The position numbers and the translations under genes are program-made. Shown one piece after another: positions 1 to 11,192 of a stretch of DNA of 64,000 nt. Origin of the DNA: Clarkia xantiana subsp. parviflora (Eukaryota; Streptophyta; Magnoliopsida; Myrtales; Onagraceae); NCBI GenBank assembly GCA_036873135.1, contig JAPTYO010000007.1, forward strand, positions 60,932,383 through 60,996,382, read 5' to 3'. The notes beneath the pieces were generated by a model. The model was not told the DNA's origin and made no database searches. It saw only the letters and a program-made list of their open reading frames with translations. The number at the start of each line of letters is the position of its first letter. The first letter of the stretch is position 1.

Positions 1-60
1 CTGTGATTGACCTCCTCATCTCCGTCAATAGTATATGCAGTATGTTCAGTTGCTCACCTT

Positions 61-760
61 TTATGATATTTTCAAGGGCCAGAAGGTCAAGTTGATGCAC
101 CCTGGATAGGAACCCGAACGGGGCAAAAGCATGTAGGTAATTATATGGTGAAGAACATGGTTCTCCGCAGATAACTTGCCAATATGGTTCAGCCTTCTTT
201 TAACCCAGACTCCGCGATGCATGAAGTCAGCAGCCATGTCCATGTTTTCCTGGCCTAGTTCATATATATCGACTCATGTGGCCAGGATATGAAGAATGTT
301 GCCAAGTGTTTCAGCATTAAGCCCTATGGGCACATTATACACTGCGGATGTTCTTTCCATCAACAGCCAACTCTATATGCCCGTAAAATTCACGGACATG
401 GGTTGGTTATACCAGCTCGTTTATACTAAAGAATTCCCATACGTGAGGCTTCTTCATTTGTGTTGCCCAACCGATCACCTTATTAGTGAACAGAGATTCA
501 ACCACAACCCGGCAGAGGTAGATGGATCTCTTCCTAACCAACTCCATATGTTCAAAAGCATCACAAGTCGGCGGGAAGTTTCGCGTTCGAATGCCAGTTG
601 CATGCTCTGGTTCCCCGTCCACTTCCTGCTGTGGAACAGGAGTGTCCACGTTTTCCATTGGCTGGCCAATGTCACCACCGAATGGTTGTTCAGTCCGAGG
701 CATTTCAGCACCCCGAGTAAGTAGTTTTCTTCTAACTCTATTCCCATAAAGTTTTTTCAT
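61..760 (-). pseudogene. Decayed plant transposon-associated protein fragment
   Basis: On the minus strand, read from 760 down to 61, several short open stretches in different frames together look like one protein that has accumulated stops and frameshifts. The best piece (243 to 61) has the run LSAENHVLHHIITYMLLPRSG, a signature I associate with the plant-specific domain annotated as 'putative plant transposon protein', common in large plant repeats. The 760-407 piece carries Glu/Pro-rich text and a segment ending near EFFSINELV that fits the N-terminal side of such proteins. No start, splice site or border can be assigned. The family call rests on motif memory only; it could be any repeat-borne gene of that group. 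Confidence 0.4.
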
Positions 761-1753
761 CGCTACGGCAACCGTTTTATACCATCTGGGCCGCAGCTGA
801 GCTACTGTTGGGCTCGTTAGATTTTCCTGTACTCCTAGTGTGCATTGTTCCTTGTACAGACAAACATACTACATTTGAGGATAGTTGCTCGTTTTGGGAT
901 TATTTTCCCTAATATTCGTAGTCACAGAGGTAACGCAACAGTAGGTATAATAAAACACAGCTCTGACAATTAAGCAGACATGGTATTAAACTTGTGATAA
1001 CTCATAACTGAATCGGTAACCCTACAATCAAAATCAAATATCATGCAATTTCAGTAAACCCTATGCTTCTACTCAGGACAACCATTTTCTTTTTTGCAAC
1101 TTGTAAAGCATTGTAATTGAAGGATAATCATAAATGTGTACCGTCAATGGCTTTGATGTTTTGTTACCACAAAAACACCCAATTTCATAAACAAACCCTA
1201 ACTTTTGTACAAACTGTTACATTTACCGCAAGATGCAGTTACATTTATTCAATGTCGAAAATGGAGTCTACATTACCCTAATTGTAAGGCCACAACAAGT
1301 GATAGTTGTTGGGAGTAAGTAAAGTAATGTCGACACCATACCGACAAGTGTAATCAGGTTGATGTTGGAACGGGAATTGTGTTTTATCCGACATGCGTCC
1401 CTCTAAATTTCGTCCAACATCATTACAGGGTTGTTGGGCAGCTTTGACCCCCATTACAACTTAAGCTATGCATTGCATGACGACCTATATATGTAGTTAA
1501 AAATTCTGACTTCCTTGGTCTGCCAAATGTACGACCCAACGACCATTTTCCAATTTTACTAAATACGTTGTACGGATTTACAACATCCAAACATGTTTCG
1601 TCTAATCAGACATATTTGATTGTATATATCATACGTTAAGGCCTCGAGCAGGTTTTGTCATAGCAGTTGACAATAAATATATATGTACACCTTTCGATCC
1701 AATTTCAAATAATTCTTTTTGTGTGCATCATTAGTGCATTCACAAATAAACAA
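761..1753. other. Unassigned AT-rich sequence
   Basis: About 1 kb with no convincing reading frame on either strand and no LTR, terminal repeat or RNA gene that I can recognise. It lies between two decayed coding fragments on the minus strand, so it may be intron or decayed flank. Confidence 0.5.
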
Positions 1754-2420
1754 CTATACCCTAAACCGCTTGTCAAAAACAATAAACATAACATATGCAC
1801 TACCACCAACTGTTATAAAGATGATACAATGGATTTCTACTATCAAACGTCTGGTTAAACCTACAAACTTCAGCATCACATCGATATACGATGCAATGTG
1901 AATCTTCAAAGTAGGTATACTCTCATGTCCATTGATATATTCTCTTCCAATGGTTGTTGATGCATCGATCATGACCTTTTGGCAGTACATACGAAACATG
2001 CAGAATTTGGTTAGGCTTGAAATTTGTAAAATAACGTACTGTTGCCACCAACATTCCAAGTCCATCTCGGCTTCAGAAAACTTTCTTAGCAAGGCGTAGC
2101 TTGATACCCACTTCTGTTCATTGCCTCCCTTGTAGAATATGAATACCATTACTAGAGCATAAGTAGCCTTTAAATGGCCAGCTGCTGATGCAGACATCAA
2201 GTATCGAATCCCCATTTCAAAGTTCGATCTTATGAAATAATTGTTCACTCCTTCCCGACAAATAGCTCGTCGTTTGTTTTATTGGCAGCAAGCTAGAACA
2301 AAGACTGTATTTCTTCCCGGCAAATACCAGAGTAAGGTCCGGAGAGATACACAGCTGTGCATGTGCGCACTTTTGGCAACCCTCCTAAACCTTCTGTAGC
2401 TTCATTCTAATATCCACATT
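1754..2420 (-). pseudogene. Decayed F-box (At2g35280-like) protein fragment
   Basis: The minus-strand frame 2248-1754 begins with text close to the C-terminal half of plant F-box proteins of the At2g35280/At1g67340 type: FEMGIRYLMSASAAGHLKATYAL resembles their Sel1/TPR-like segment (a leader plus A-x-GH-x-A-x-Y), followed by a Trp/Cys-rich part and a hydrophobic tail. Related text continues upstream in other frames to about 2420, broken by stops. Intact family members would start with an F-box for SCF ubiquitin ligase binding; none is visible here. It is judged a 5'-truncated, frameshifted relic. The assignment is from motif resemblance and could be wrong. Confidence 0.4.
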
Positions 2421-2712
2421 GGTTAAGTCGTGTTCATGTCGCTTTGATAAAATAAATTGAACAAATATACAGTGTCACATACCAAACTTGAGCCTGAAAA
2501 TTTCTTTTATCGAGGCTTAACTGACATTGGCCATTATTAGCACCAGCATCTCACCAGGTAAAAAGCTGAACACAAGTTGATACATTGTCCTATTTTATAT
2601 GAATACTGACACGGTTATGTAAGTGCATTGTGTCGACGCATAACTGTAAGGAATATCGACACCGGTTTCGAATTGTGTTACCACAACTATCAGTGGTTGA
2701 TGTAGGAATCAA

Positions 2713-3298
2713 TGTTGGCATTTGGTGAATGGGCCGCCGTAATAGGAGCCATTTAATATAATCCCAACATCAAAGGTGTTAATTGGGTAATGTCACATTA
2801 GTGATTTTGGGCTAAGCATAAATCCCAATTGACATGAGAAGCCCGAAATTGGGCCTCCCTTTTACCTCACAAAGGCTGGCCGATATTAGGGTTGATGTGA
2901 GTTTTGCCCACCTCCTCTTATAAATAGGGAGTGTCAGGGATTTATTCTGGGTTAATCAATCTTCCTCCTAAGTGTTGAGATAAAATGAATCCCTCCTCCC
3001 TAAAGCACAAGTTCGGCCGAACCATAGATAAGGAGGTGCCAAATTGCTTCGAGCAATTACCCCAGAGATCCATTCTGCTGACGAATTGAAAATAAGCTTT
3101 GTCGTGGATACCAATCCATGTAGGTGATTATTTAACCAGAGTCCTTACAAGAGCGGTTTGGCGGACCTCGAACTCCTGTCTCGATCCTGGATATACGGAA
3201 AGCTTGAAACTGGTATGTGCCCCTTTCCAGTGAGTAATTAGTTTACCTGGCATGTACACGTGTTTTAATCTGTAGTAACTATCCCCTAATTTCCATCA
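2713..3298 (+). repeat. E1 5' LTR (586 bp)
   Basis: Starts TGTTGGCATT and ends TTCCATCA. It matches 14036-14630 along its whole length with scattered substitutions and small gaps. It holds a TATA box at 2919-2926 and is followed directly by the primer site. Confidence 0.9.
2919..2926 (+). promoter_or_regulatory. E1 LTR TATA box
   Basis: TATAAATA followed by GGGAGTGTCAGGG; the same box is present in the 3' LTR, near 14247. This would place the R region about 30 bp downstream. Confidence 0.7.
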
Positions 3299-3299
3299 G

Positions 3300-3312
3300 T
3301 GGCATCAGAGCC
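3300..3312 (+). promoter_or_regulatory. E1 primer binding site (initiator Met-tRNA)
   Basis: TGGCATCAGAGCC lies one base after the LTR end and differs at one position from the usual plant copia site TGGTATCAGAGCC, complementary to the 3' end of initiator Met-tRNA. Confidence 0.85.
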
Positions 3313-4430
3313 TGTGTAGGGAGTTTATGATTTTGATAAAATTGGTGTTCTTGAGTTTATAGTAAAACTGATATTCATGAAATTGAGTTATTTTGGTAAA
3401 ACTGATGTTCATAATCTTCAAGAAAAACGTGACATTTATCAAAATTGAACATTGAGTTAATGATTTTAGTAAAATTCGATCTAGAAATTTGACCACTAAC
3501 CCTAAATTTGTGTTTATTTCGGCCGAATATTATGTTTAATTTTTTTTTTTTTAAGTTTCGGCCCTAACATGAATGTCTTTGGCCAAATTTTGGTTCAGAT
3601 TCACAAGATAACTGTGACATTAATTATCGATAGATTCTAGCATGATTTTATGGATGTTAGATATTATTGATAGATATTAGTTGCCTAAGATTGAGAAAAT
3701 ATATTGTTGATAGATTTATATCCCTAATATAGGATCTTGACAATATATATATATATATATATATAACCTAATAGGGCCAAAATTATGTGTATATATATAT
3801 ATGCAGATATATTTGGAAACTATATCTATAGTTAATATTACTTGGTGGTTAAGTTATGTTTTTAGTGGATTTGAAAACCCTATTTAGCCCACGGGTAATG
3901 TTTCAGCCGAACCCTATTGGGTAATGGGCTGGTCCAATTTGCACATCCGGGTCGATCGACCTGACCCGGATAACCATGGGAACTCGAACCAGTTGAACTG
4001 GGTCAACCGAACCGAACCGGGCCAGGTTCCACGGGTTCAAACCGGACGGGTCAACCGACCCGAATTTTCTCAATCGGTTCGACCCATCCGGGTCGGGTCA
4101 GACCGGGTAACTAAAGGGTCGAAGCAAACCGACCCGGTTTGCATGAAGAACCGAACTGAATTCCTATTTAAACCGGACTGGTCGGCCGTGGGAAAGCCAT
4201 GATCGGGTGTATGTTAAAACTCCACGTTCCGGTGAAAGCGATTAAACCGTTTTAAAAGACTGATCTATAAGAAAGGAGACGTCGGCAGTGTGAATTATTT
4301 CACGGTCTCCTTCCATTGGTTTACTGGTGGTCGAGTTGACTAGATGGCTGAGGAATCATTGTCGTTCGCCTTCTATCTCATAGATATCTGATGTACGTAA
4401 TTCTTTTTCAAAATGTTATTGTCTTCCTGA
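3313..4430 (+). other. E1 leader: AT microsatellites and CCGAACC-rich tract
   Basis: Between the primer site and the first long frame lie (AT)n runs near 3740-3765 and 3793-3805, and a stretch at about 3940-4150 built from short variants of ACCGGGTC, CCGAACC and GGGTCAACCG. A 92-codon frame across the latter is compositional and I do not call it a gene. A possible gag start (MAEESLSF) is at 4344 but its frame closes within 20 codons. Confidence 0.5.
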
Positions 4431-4448
4431 TTGTCGCATAGTTTGTCA

Positions 4449-4973
4449 ATGTGTGAATATTATATAGCTAATAGAGTGCATTTCTATATTCCTGACAATC
4501 TTGATGGTGTGTTATATGATGAATGGAAGGATTATGTGTTAAACTCATCTCAGCTGCGATTCGGAGGGCGGAGAGGACATCTACAGATGAATGTGGTAGT
4601 CTGTATTACTTTGATGATGACAGATGGATATGGTTATCCGTTTCCCAATAATGGGAGTAGGTTCTTTGATGATCAAAAAGCGTTTTTGGTAATATTTTCA
4701 ACCTTGGACAAAGGGTTTGAAGAAGACTTCTATTGCAACCCACAACATTATAGCTTTGGTGTTTCATTTGCATCCGCTTCGGTGGAAGCAAGGTTGTTGG
4801 AGCTAGAAATGTTTTTGGTTGAGAATGATGGTCTTCTCTCCATGGATGTTGGTGTAAAAGCCCCTCAAGACCTTAAAGGTGAAAGGTCAACAAAGAGGAG
4901 AATATTTCTCATATTGAAGACGTATCCCCTTCCATGGTTGTCTGACGATGATGGGGCTCACTTACTTGATTGA
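4449..4973 (+). CDS. Unrecognised ORF in E1 gag position
   Basis: An open frame of 174 codons from the first ATG at 4449. I do not recognise the product. The text is not low-complexity: it has aromatic and acidic segments (DEWKDYV, GYGYPFPNNGSRFFDDQKAF, FEEDFYCNPQHYSFGVSFA) and then LLELEMFLVEN. It has no CCHC knuckle and no typical copia Gag motif that I can see. Its place, about 1.1 kb after the primer site and before integrase, is where copia gag should be, so it may be a divergent or altered Gag, or sequence captured by the element. Confidence 0.35.
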   Translation: MCEYYIANRVHFYIPDNLDGVLYDEWKDYVLNSSQLRFGGRRGHLQMNVVVCITLMMTDGYGYPFPNNGSRFFDDQKAFLVIFSTLDKGFEEDFYCNPQHYSFGVSFASASVEARLLELEMFLVENDGLLSMDVGVKAPQDLKGERSTKRRIFLILKTYPLPWLSDDDGAHLLD

Positions 4974-6032
4974 ATCAATTAAGTATACCATGAGTCTACT
5001 CAAGTGCAGTAACCAGGGCAAAAGGGAAACCAAGTTCACAAATCACCACAGGACATCGTAGGACGTCAACCATGATTTATGTATGTCATGGAGAGGATCG
5101 GACCACAGAGGTCCTAAACGGATATCCGATGGGTTAAATCACCGTTGATGAAGTGCGTCTCTAGTACACCTCGTATGTCATGTATATAAAGTTGTAAAAG
5201 GTTTTATTCTGACACAGATCATCTGATGTGATTCACTCGTGAATTTGTTCAGATGTGGTGTTCGGCATAACTTAGAGTTCTCAACTATATGTGCGATGAG
5301 CATGGATCGAAGACATGACCTTCAGATCAAGAACCTTATCATTGTCGTTTCATCGCTCATTTGAATTGATGATTTTGGTTCTTTATGTTTCAAATGATTG
5401 AATAAAGTAATTGTTACTGAGACTGAATACAATTCGATGCGAAATACAATTTACTTATCAATCTATCGACCCGGTCAAAGGGATAGATCCAAAAAAAATC
5501 TGAATATACGGATTAAGAACAAAAGTTTCAGCCAGGGCAAGAGGCCGAATAAAAGAAACGATCACACATACTCCAATTCATTGTATCCCCATCGATGGCA
5601 TAACTAAAACGAACTATTTAGTTATAATTATTTGATAGTACTCAATAAAACAAATAAATCGTAACGATGAACATGTGCGAAATCGATTAAATTAAATTTT
5701 GGAAACGAAACGATTACACCATTGGTAACACCCGGTGTCACACGCGCATTGTGCTTGTCCTTCGATAGATACGACACATCGATTCAAAGTACAAATTTAA
5801 TATGAAGTGTTTGATTCGAAGCTCAAAATAAATTTTCATTTGCATAAATACCCATTTCGGGTCTTACTCATGTAACTTCTCATGGAGAATTATAACCGAG
5901 CAAAAGGTGAGAACCTAATGCACAAACAGAGGTGGAAAAAACCTCAAATATGAGTAAGAAATGAAAAAGGGCATTGCCCGTTAAACGGCGATCCCTAATA
6001 CGCCATTAACTAATCATTTTAGCGGAGCATCT
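4974..6032 (+). other. Decayed E1 interior (expected gag end, protease, integrase N-terminus)
   Basis: About 1 kb in which copia protease and the integrase zinc-binding region would be expected. I find no D-S/T-G protease motif or HHCC pattern, only short frames. The segment is AT-rich and interrupted; it may include a deletion or unrelated sequence. Confidence 0.4.
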
Positions 6033-6170
6033 AATCACACACTTCATGGACATGGTTAGAACCATGATGTCGTAAGCTCAACTTCCGATCTCCTTTTAGG
6101 TTGATGCGTTTTTGACTACCACTCATGTAGTAAACCTTGTTACTTCAAAATCGGTGGACTCGACACCATA
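6033..6170 (+). pseudogene. E1 integrase, part upstream of the E2 insertion
   Basis: The plus-strand frame reads HFMDMVRTMMS, stop, AQLPISF, stop, VDAFLTTTHVVNLVTSKSVDSTPY, which is the copia integrase region leading to the conserved PYELW motif. The two in-frame stops (TAA in place of a likely CAA; TAG in place of a likely TGG) are C-to-T / G-to-A type changes, as expected from decay of methylated DNA. The frame is cut at 6170 within the Tyr codon of PYELW by E2 and resumes at 11683. Confidence 0.8.
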
Positions 6171-6780
6171 TGATGTGCCTCAGTTTGTCGACACAAAGGT
6201 AATTGGATAAAAGTGACAGAAACGGATAAGATGAGAAGGGTGGATGGTAGAACCGTTCACCAATGCTTGATAAGATAACTCGCCACAAGCAAAGACGTCC
6301 GGGTTTGATTCGACACACTCAAGGATGAGGGATAAGAATCGGATAGGTTTCGCCACTAAACAATCAGATTGCTTAGATAAGAAGGGGGTGCACTAAGGCA
6401 ATAATATCATTCAACAAAGCTGCTGGAAATAACATAATAATAGAGCTTATATAGTGCTCTTTACAGCAAAAACGAAATTCAAACTTAAATTGGCTAACTC
6501 ATGCATGGAGAGCAGCCTTTGGAAAGCAAATACTAGAAAACATAAGCAAATCAATTCAGAACCCAAGTCTCAAGGTTAGTTGGTTGTTGGGCGGATTAGC
6601 ATTGAATGCTAATTGACTTGAGTGTCTCTTGGGCCTTCTTGCATCTGCAGCAGCATTTTAGGCCCTCCATTGGCCATGTTTGTGACTTGGGCCTTGGATC
6701 GAGTGATTGGGCCACTATTTCGACTTGTAGGAGCAACACCTGGGCTTGGGTACAAAGAACTGTTATCTTGGGGCACATCA
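6171..6780 (-). repeat. E2 3' LTR (610 bp, full length)
   Basis: This is the 3' LTR in element orientation. Unlike the 5' LTR it keeps the 118-bp segment 6337-6454, which ends with a minus-strand TATA box (CTATATAAG, 6446-6454). It also encodes the end of the pol frame. Confidence 0.9.
6446..6454 (-). promoter_or_regulatory. E2 LTR TATA box (kept only in the 3' LTR)
   Basis: Minus-strand CTATATAAG. The homologous segment is deleted from the 5' LTR, so the copy that would drive the element has no such box. Confidence 0.6.
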
Positions 6781-6974
6781 TCCTCCCCAAGTTGGAAAGG
6801 ATTTGACCTCAAATCCAGATCATCGCTGTCTTCTAAATACGGTGCCAAGTCCCTCACATTGAAAGTAGCAGATACATTATAGCCATCGGGCAGCTCAACC
6901 TTGTATGCAATGTCATTCACCTTCTCAATCACACGGAAAGGACCATCTTATCTTGGCATCAGCTTGTTCTTACG
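6609..6974 (-). pseudogene. E2 pol C-terminal tail, overlapping the 3' LTR
   Basis: This continues the integrase frame after two stops (a TAG and a TAA between 6975 and 6932). It reads VIEKVNDIAYKVELP, NVSATFNVRDLAPYLED, then LDLRSNPFQLGEDD, crosses the polypurine tract at 6781-6791 and goes on inside the LTR to about 6609 (SSLYPSPG, GPITRSKAQ). A chromoviral integrase tail ending inside the LTR is a known trait of CRM elements, whose CR-type tail is linked to centromere targeting. Without the two stops the frame would be continuous with 6975-9467. The 5' LTR copy of this coding part has an 11-bp deletion near 11595 that shifts its frame. Confidence 0.8.
6781..6791 (-). promoter_or_regulatory. 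E2 polypurine tract
   Basis: Read on the minus strand, CTTGGGGAGGA lies immediately before the LTR start TGATG. It would prime plus-strand DNA synthesis and is also part of the pol reading frame. Confidence 0.8.
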
Positions 6975-9467
6975 CTAGTTTGGAAATCTCTCTTTGCGAA
7001 GATGAATCCACACGAGCTCACCTGGCTGGAAATAGAGTTGTTTCCTCCCCTTATTGGCAGCTTGAGCGTACTTTGCATTCTTTCGATCGATTTCTTGCTT
7101 CACCTTCTCGTGCATCGCCTTGATCTCTTCAGCTCTCTTCTTTCCATCAACACAAACTCGATCTTTGATTGGAAGTGGTGTCAGATCCATGGGCGTTTGT
7201 GGGTTGAATCCATACACCACCTCGAAGGGAGTCCTCTTGGTTGTGCCATGAACACTCCGATTATAAGTAAATTCAGCATGTGCAAGACATTTATCCCAGG
7301 CCTTCAAGTTCTTACTTACAACAGTTCTAAGTAGAGATGAAAGAGTGCGATTTACCACCTCAGTTTGGCCGTCGGTTTGGGGATGACACGTGGTGCTGAA
7401 AAGTAGTTTAGTTCCCAGCTTTGCCCAAAGAGTTTTCCAGAAGTAGCTCAAGAACTTGGAATCACAATCGGAGACAATACTCTTAGGAACACCATGCATT
7501 CTCACCACTTCTTTAAAGAACAAATCAGCAACATGAGAGGCATCATCAGATTTCCGACATGGGATGAAATGTGCCATCTTTGAGAATCGGTCCACCACCA
7601 CAAAGATAGAGTCATTTCCTCCCTGAGTCCGAGGCAGGGCAAGCACGAAGTCAATGCTTACATCAATCCACGTCTGATCTGGAACGGGTAATGGCATGTA
7701 GAGGCCATGAGGATTCTCCTTGCTTTTGGCCATCTTGCAAGTGACACACCATTCAATGATGCGATGCACATCACGGATCATCCTAGGCCAGAAAAAGTGT
7801 TCATGTAGTGCTGCCAATGTCTTCTTTTCTACAAAGTGACCAGCCAATCCACCTCCATGTGCTTCTCTCACCAAAAGCTCTCGAATGGAACCAGCCGGTA
7901 TGCACAACTTATCAAACTTATACAAGTAGCCATCATGCTTAAAATAACCATCAACAGCTCCATTTTCACAAGATAGATAAACAGACGAGAAATCTAGATC
8001 CTCCACATATTGATGCTTAATCATCTCAAACCCCAACAGTTTAGCATTCATAAGGGACGCTAATGCATACCTCCGAGATAAAGCATCAGCCACTACGTTG
8101 ACGTTCCCTTGCTTGTACTTGATGACATAAGGAAATGCTTCAAGGAACTCGACCCATTTGGCATGTTTCCGGTTCAGCTTGGCCTGACCCTTCAAGTGCT
8201 TCAAGGACTCATGATCGGTGTGGATGACAAACTCCTTGGGGAGTAAGTAATGCTGCCATGTCTCGAGTGCCCGGATCAATGCATAGAACTCCTTGTCGTA
8301 TGTCGAGTAGTTCAGGCAGGAACCACTCAACTTTTCACTGAAGTAGGCAATAGGGCGCTTCTCTTGAATCAAAATAGCTCCAATTCCGATCCCCGAGGCA
8401 TCACACTCGACTTCAAATGTTTTTGAGAAGTCAGGCAATGCCAAAACGGGAGCGGTACACAGCTTCTCTTTGATGAGTTCAAAGCTGCATTGTGCTATCT
8501 CTGTCCATTTGAACTCGGCCTCCTTCTTCATACACTCGGTTAACGGAGCTAGTACGCTACTGAAATTCTTCACAAACCTCTGGTAAAATGATGCTAATCC
8601 ATGGAAGCTACGTATTTCAGAGATGGTTGTAGGCGTGGGCCAATCTCTGATGGCATTGATCTTTTCCTCATCAACTTCGACACCGTGCTGGGAGACGACA
8701 TATCCGAGGAAAGTAACTCGATCCTTGCAGAAGCGACACTTCTTAAGGTTGCCAAATAGCTTCTCCTGCCTTAGGACTTCAAACACTTGTCGGAGGTGTT
8801 CAGCATGCTCTTCAAGATTCTTACTATAGATCAAAATGTCGTCAAAGTAAACAACAACAAATCGACCAATGAACTTACGTAACACATGGTTCATCAATCT
8901 CATGAACGTGCTAGGCGCATTTGACAATCCGAATGGCATAACCATCCACTGGTAGAGGCCATGCTTCGTCTTGAAGGCTGTCTTCCATTCGTCCCCTTCC
9001 TTCATACGAATTTGGTTATATCCACTTTTCAGATCGATCTTCGAAAACACCTTGGAACCATGCAGCTCATCAAGCATATCGTCAAGTCGAGGAATGGGGT
9101 AACGATATTTCACCGTTATCCTGTTGATTGCACGACTATCCACACTCATCCTCATGGATCCATCCTTCTTTGGTACTAAAAGAGCTGGAACTGAGCATGG
9201 GCTCATTGATTCTCTAACATAGCCCCTTTGCAACAATTCGTTCACTTGTCGCTGCAACTCCTTGGCCTCATCGGGATTGCACCTATACGCAGGTCGGTTT
9301 GGCAATGTAGCACCAGGAATGAGATCGATTTGATGTTCGATCCCGCGAATCGGAGGAAGTCCGTCAGGCAGCTCCTCTGGAAATACATCATTGAACTCTT
9401 TAATTAGGGCCATGAATTGCGGAGAAAGAGAGTGTACCTCCTCATTTGCTCGTTCTTTAATGAGCAT
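6975..9467 (-). CDS. pol: E2 pol: reverse transcriptase, RNase H, integrase
   Basis: An open frame of 830 codons. Reverse transcriptase spans about residues 70-250, with [10 protein letters not shown] and the catalytic [10 protein letters not shown]. RNase H follows at about 345-470 ([42 protein letters not shown]). Integrase has the zinc region (H...H, CVTC) at about 560-600 and the DDE core: Asp in DVSIDFV, Asp in SDCDSKF, Glu in [13 protein letters not shown]. Together these copy the RNA into DNA and insert it. The frame opens inside the linker after protease, since upstream parts are frameshifted, and closes early at a TAG before the C-terminal tail. Typical length and order for a Ty3/gypsy chromovirus. 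Confidence 0.93.
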   Translation of the reverse strand: MLIKERANEEVHSLSPQFMALIKEFNDVFPEELPDGLPPIRGIEHQIDLIPGATLPNRPAYRCNPDEAKELQRQVNELLQRGYVRESMSPCSVPALLVPKKDGSMRMSVDSRAINRITVKYRYPIPRLDDMLDELHGSKVFSKIDLKSGYNQIRMKEGDEWKTAFKTKHGLYQWMVMPFGLSNAPSTFMRLMNHVLRKFIGRFVVVYFDDILIYSKNLEEHAEHLRQVFEVLRQEKLFGNLKKCRFCKDRVTFLGYVVSQHGVEVDEEKINAIRDWPTPTTISEIRSFHGLASFYQRFVKNFSSVLAPLTECMKKEAEFKWTEIAQCSFELIKEKLCTAPVLALPDFSKTFEVECDASGIGIGAILIQEKRPIAYFSEKLSGSCLNYSTYDKEFYALIRALETWQHYLLPKEFVIHTDHESLKHLKGQAKLNRKHAKWVEFLEAFPYVIKYKQGNVNVVADALSRRYALASLMNAKLLGFEMIKHQYVEDLDFSSVYLSCENGAVDGYFKHDGYLYKFDKLCIPAGSIRELLVREAHGGGLAGHFVEKKTLAALHEHFFWPRMIRDVHRIIEWCVTCKMAKSKENPHGLYMPLPVPDQTWIDVSIDFVLALPRTQGGNDSIFVVVDRFSKMAHFIPCRKSDDASHVADLFFKEVVRMHGVPKSIVSDCDSKFLSYFWKTLWAKLGTKLLFSTTCHPQTDGQTEVVNRTLSSLLRTVVSKNLKAWDKCLAHAEFTYNRSVHGTTKRTPFEVVYGFNPQTPMDLTPLPIKDRVCVDGKKRAEEIKAMHEKVKQEIDRKNAKYAQAANKGRKQLYFQPGELVWIHLRKERFPN

Positions 9468-9563
9468 GACGAGAACTAAGTGGGGTCGCCATCAAGCTCT
9501 CCTTCTTCTGGTCATTGGTTCTCTGAGCTTCATCTTTCTGCACCTCTTGTGGGCTGAGTGGAC

Positions 9564-9887
9564 CTAGTACAATTTTCTTCCCGTCCTTGGAAACGAGTAT
9601 GTGTTCTTGAACCCATCATGACCTGCTCTTCTGTCGTACTGCCATGGTCTCCCCAAAAGAAGGTGACAAGCACTCATGGGAACGACATCACAAAGGATTT
9701 CGTCCTTATATGACTTCCCAATCGAAAATGGAACTAAAACTTGTTGAGTAACCCGTACCTCTCCTTGATCGTTGAGCCATCTCAATTTATAAGGTCGTGG
9801 ATGCTTTGTGGTAGCCAAGTTCATCTTCTCAACCATGGTGGTCGAAGAAACATTGGTTTGGCTCCCGCTGTCAATAATCACCCCCAC
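9564..9887 (-). pseudogene. E2 protease domain
   Basis: Retropepsin-type aspartic protease. The minus-strand frame starts with VIIDSGSQTNVSS, the Asp-Ser-Gly active site, followed by YKLRWLND, VPFSIGKSYKDEILCDVVPM and HLLLGRPWQYDR, the usual second half. It would cut the polyprotein in the particle. It is joined to the zinc-knuckle frame through a frameshift in a G run near 9885, and is separated from RT by frameshifts between 9564 and 9467. Confidence 0.8.
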
Positions 9888-10338
9888 ACACTTTGTTTTG
9901 AATAGTGCACCTGGTACGGAAGAGATTCTCCCGTTGGTTCTCGTCTATCTTGACTTCGGAGATGAGAACTCGCCGGATCATGAGCAACTCCCCTTCATCA
10001 GCAAGTTCAAGATTTTCCTCATTATTAACTCCAACGTCCTCATCGTTTGCATCTTCGTCCTCGCTTTCAACTTCTTGCGTGTCTCTTACGATTATGACTC
10101 GCCTATTTGGACATTCTGAGGCAATATGTCCAAAGCCAAGACATTTGAAGCATTTGATGTCTCGACTTCGGTTAGTGGTTTTCTGGTCCAGCACCTTCTC
10201 CTTTCCCTTGGACGATTCAGCATAAGGCATGCGAGAATCTCCAAGCTCCTTGCGCGGCTCATTCCATCGAGTAGTCGGTTTCGGATTAGCGGTGCTTGCA
10301 GACACCAGCTTCGAACTTATAGTACGCGTGGCACTCAT
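9871..10338 (-). pseudogene. E2 Gag C-terminus with CCHC zinc knuckle
   Basis: The frame reads a basic Ser/Pro linker, then CFKCLGFGHIASECPNRR, a C-x2-C-x4-H-x4-C knuckle that binds genomic RNA, then a very acidic segment (EVESEDEDANDEDVGVNNEE) before protease. It is one frame off from the upstream Gag part (10335-11086), so at least one frameshift lies near 10336. Confidence 0.8.
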
Positions 10339-11086
10339 TCTTCTGTGAGCACGTTGTCTTCCACCTTGATGGCCAATTGGATCACATCATCCAAGGATGC
10401 ATATGGCTGTAATTCAACCACATCTGCAATCTCTTTGTTCAAACCACCAATGAATCGTGCGATGGTCTGCTCCTGGGGTTCATTCAGCTCACACCTCATG
10501 GATAGCATCTCAAACTCCTTAACATAGTCAGTTACCGACATACCTCCTTGCCGAGTGGATTGCATCTTGAGGTAGAGCTCTTGCTTGTAATTATTAGGCA
10601 AAAACCGCTTATTCATGAGTCGCTTCATGAGTCTCCAGCTGCGAACCTCTTCTTCTCCATCTCTCCTTCGTTGGGCCTTTAGCTTCTCCCACCACAGATT
10701 TGCATAGTTGGTAAACTCAAGGGCTGCAAGCTTACACTTTTGGGCATCTGGATATTCAAAGTACTCGAATACATTCTCAACACGCATGATCCACTCCATA
10801 AATTCGTCGGGCGAGCTTGTACCTCGAAACTCAGGAATCTTAAGCTTGACATCATTTCAAGTGCCCCCTTGCTGCCGTACTGGCGGCATGTCTTCGTCAA
10901 GCGCCTCCTCTTCTTCTCTCGCAGCATTGTTTCTCCTCTGGTGTCGTGGGTGGCCCAATCCTTCAAGAGCACGCATTATCTGATCCACATTATCTCTTAA
11001 TTCATTCTGGCCTCGCTCCAATCGGGTAAGATGAGCTTGTTCAAACGTTAGACCCATTGGAACACCATTGATATTGTCTTCTGCCA
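10335..11086 (-). pseudogene. gag: E2 Gag, N-terminal and capsid part
   Basis: Starts at the ATG at 11086 (MAEDNING), about 106 bp from the LTR edge; the longer frame above it uses a non-ATG start. The N-terminus has a Leu/Arg helix and an acidic linker. One in-frame TGA at about 10857, where a Trp codon is likely, breaks it; the same frame resumes and holds the retrotransposon Gag domain (FMEWIMRVENVFEYF, LAALEFTNYANLWWEKL, YKQELYLKMQSTRQGGMSVTDYVKEFEML). Gag forms the cytoplasmic particle. Order and spacing are as in other plant gypsy elements. Confidence 0.85.
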
Positions 11087-11177
11087 TTCTGTTGAAATAA
11101 TAACAGCACTCACACACTCGTGTTTACACTTCCGCACGTGTTTCGCTCGCTCTCTACGGAAGTGAAGGATTAACCTT

Positions 11178-11190
11178 CGCTCTGATACCA
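11178..11190 (-). promoter_or_regulatory. E2 primer binding site (initiator Met-tRNA)
   Basis: On the minus strand TGGTATCAGAGCG lies two bases inside the 5' LTR edge. It fits the 3' end of initiator Met-tRNA, as in CRM and many other chromoviruses. Confidence 0.85.
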
Positions 11191-11192
11191 AA

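Noticed and set aside
3924..4202. 92-codon ORF in the E1 leader
   Set aside because: Made of short CCGAACC/GGGTC repeats; no similarity to Gag and no start context.
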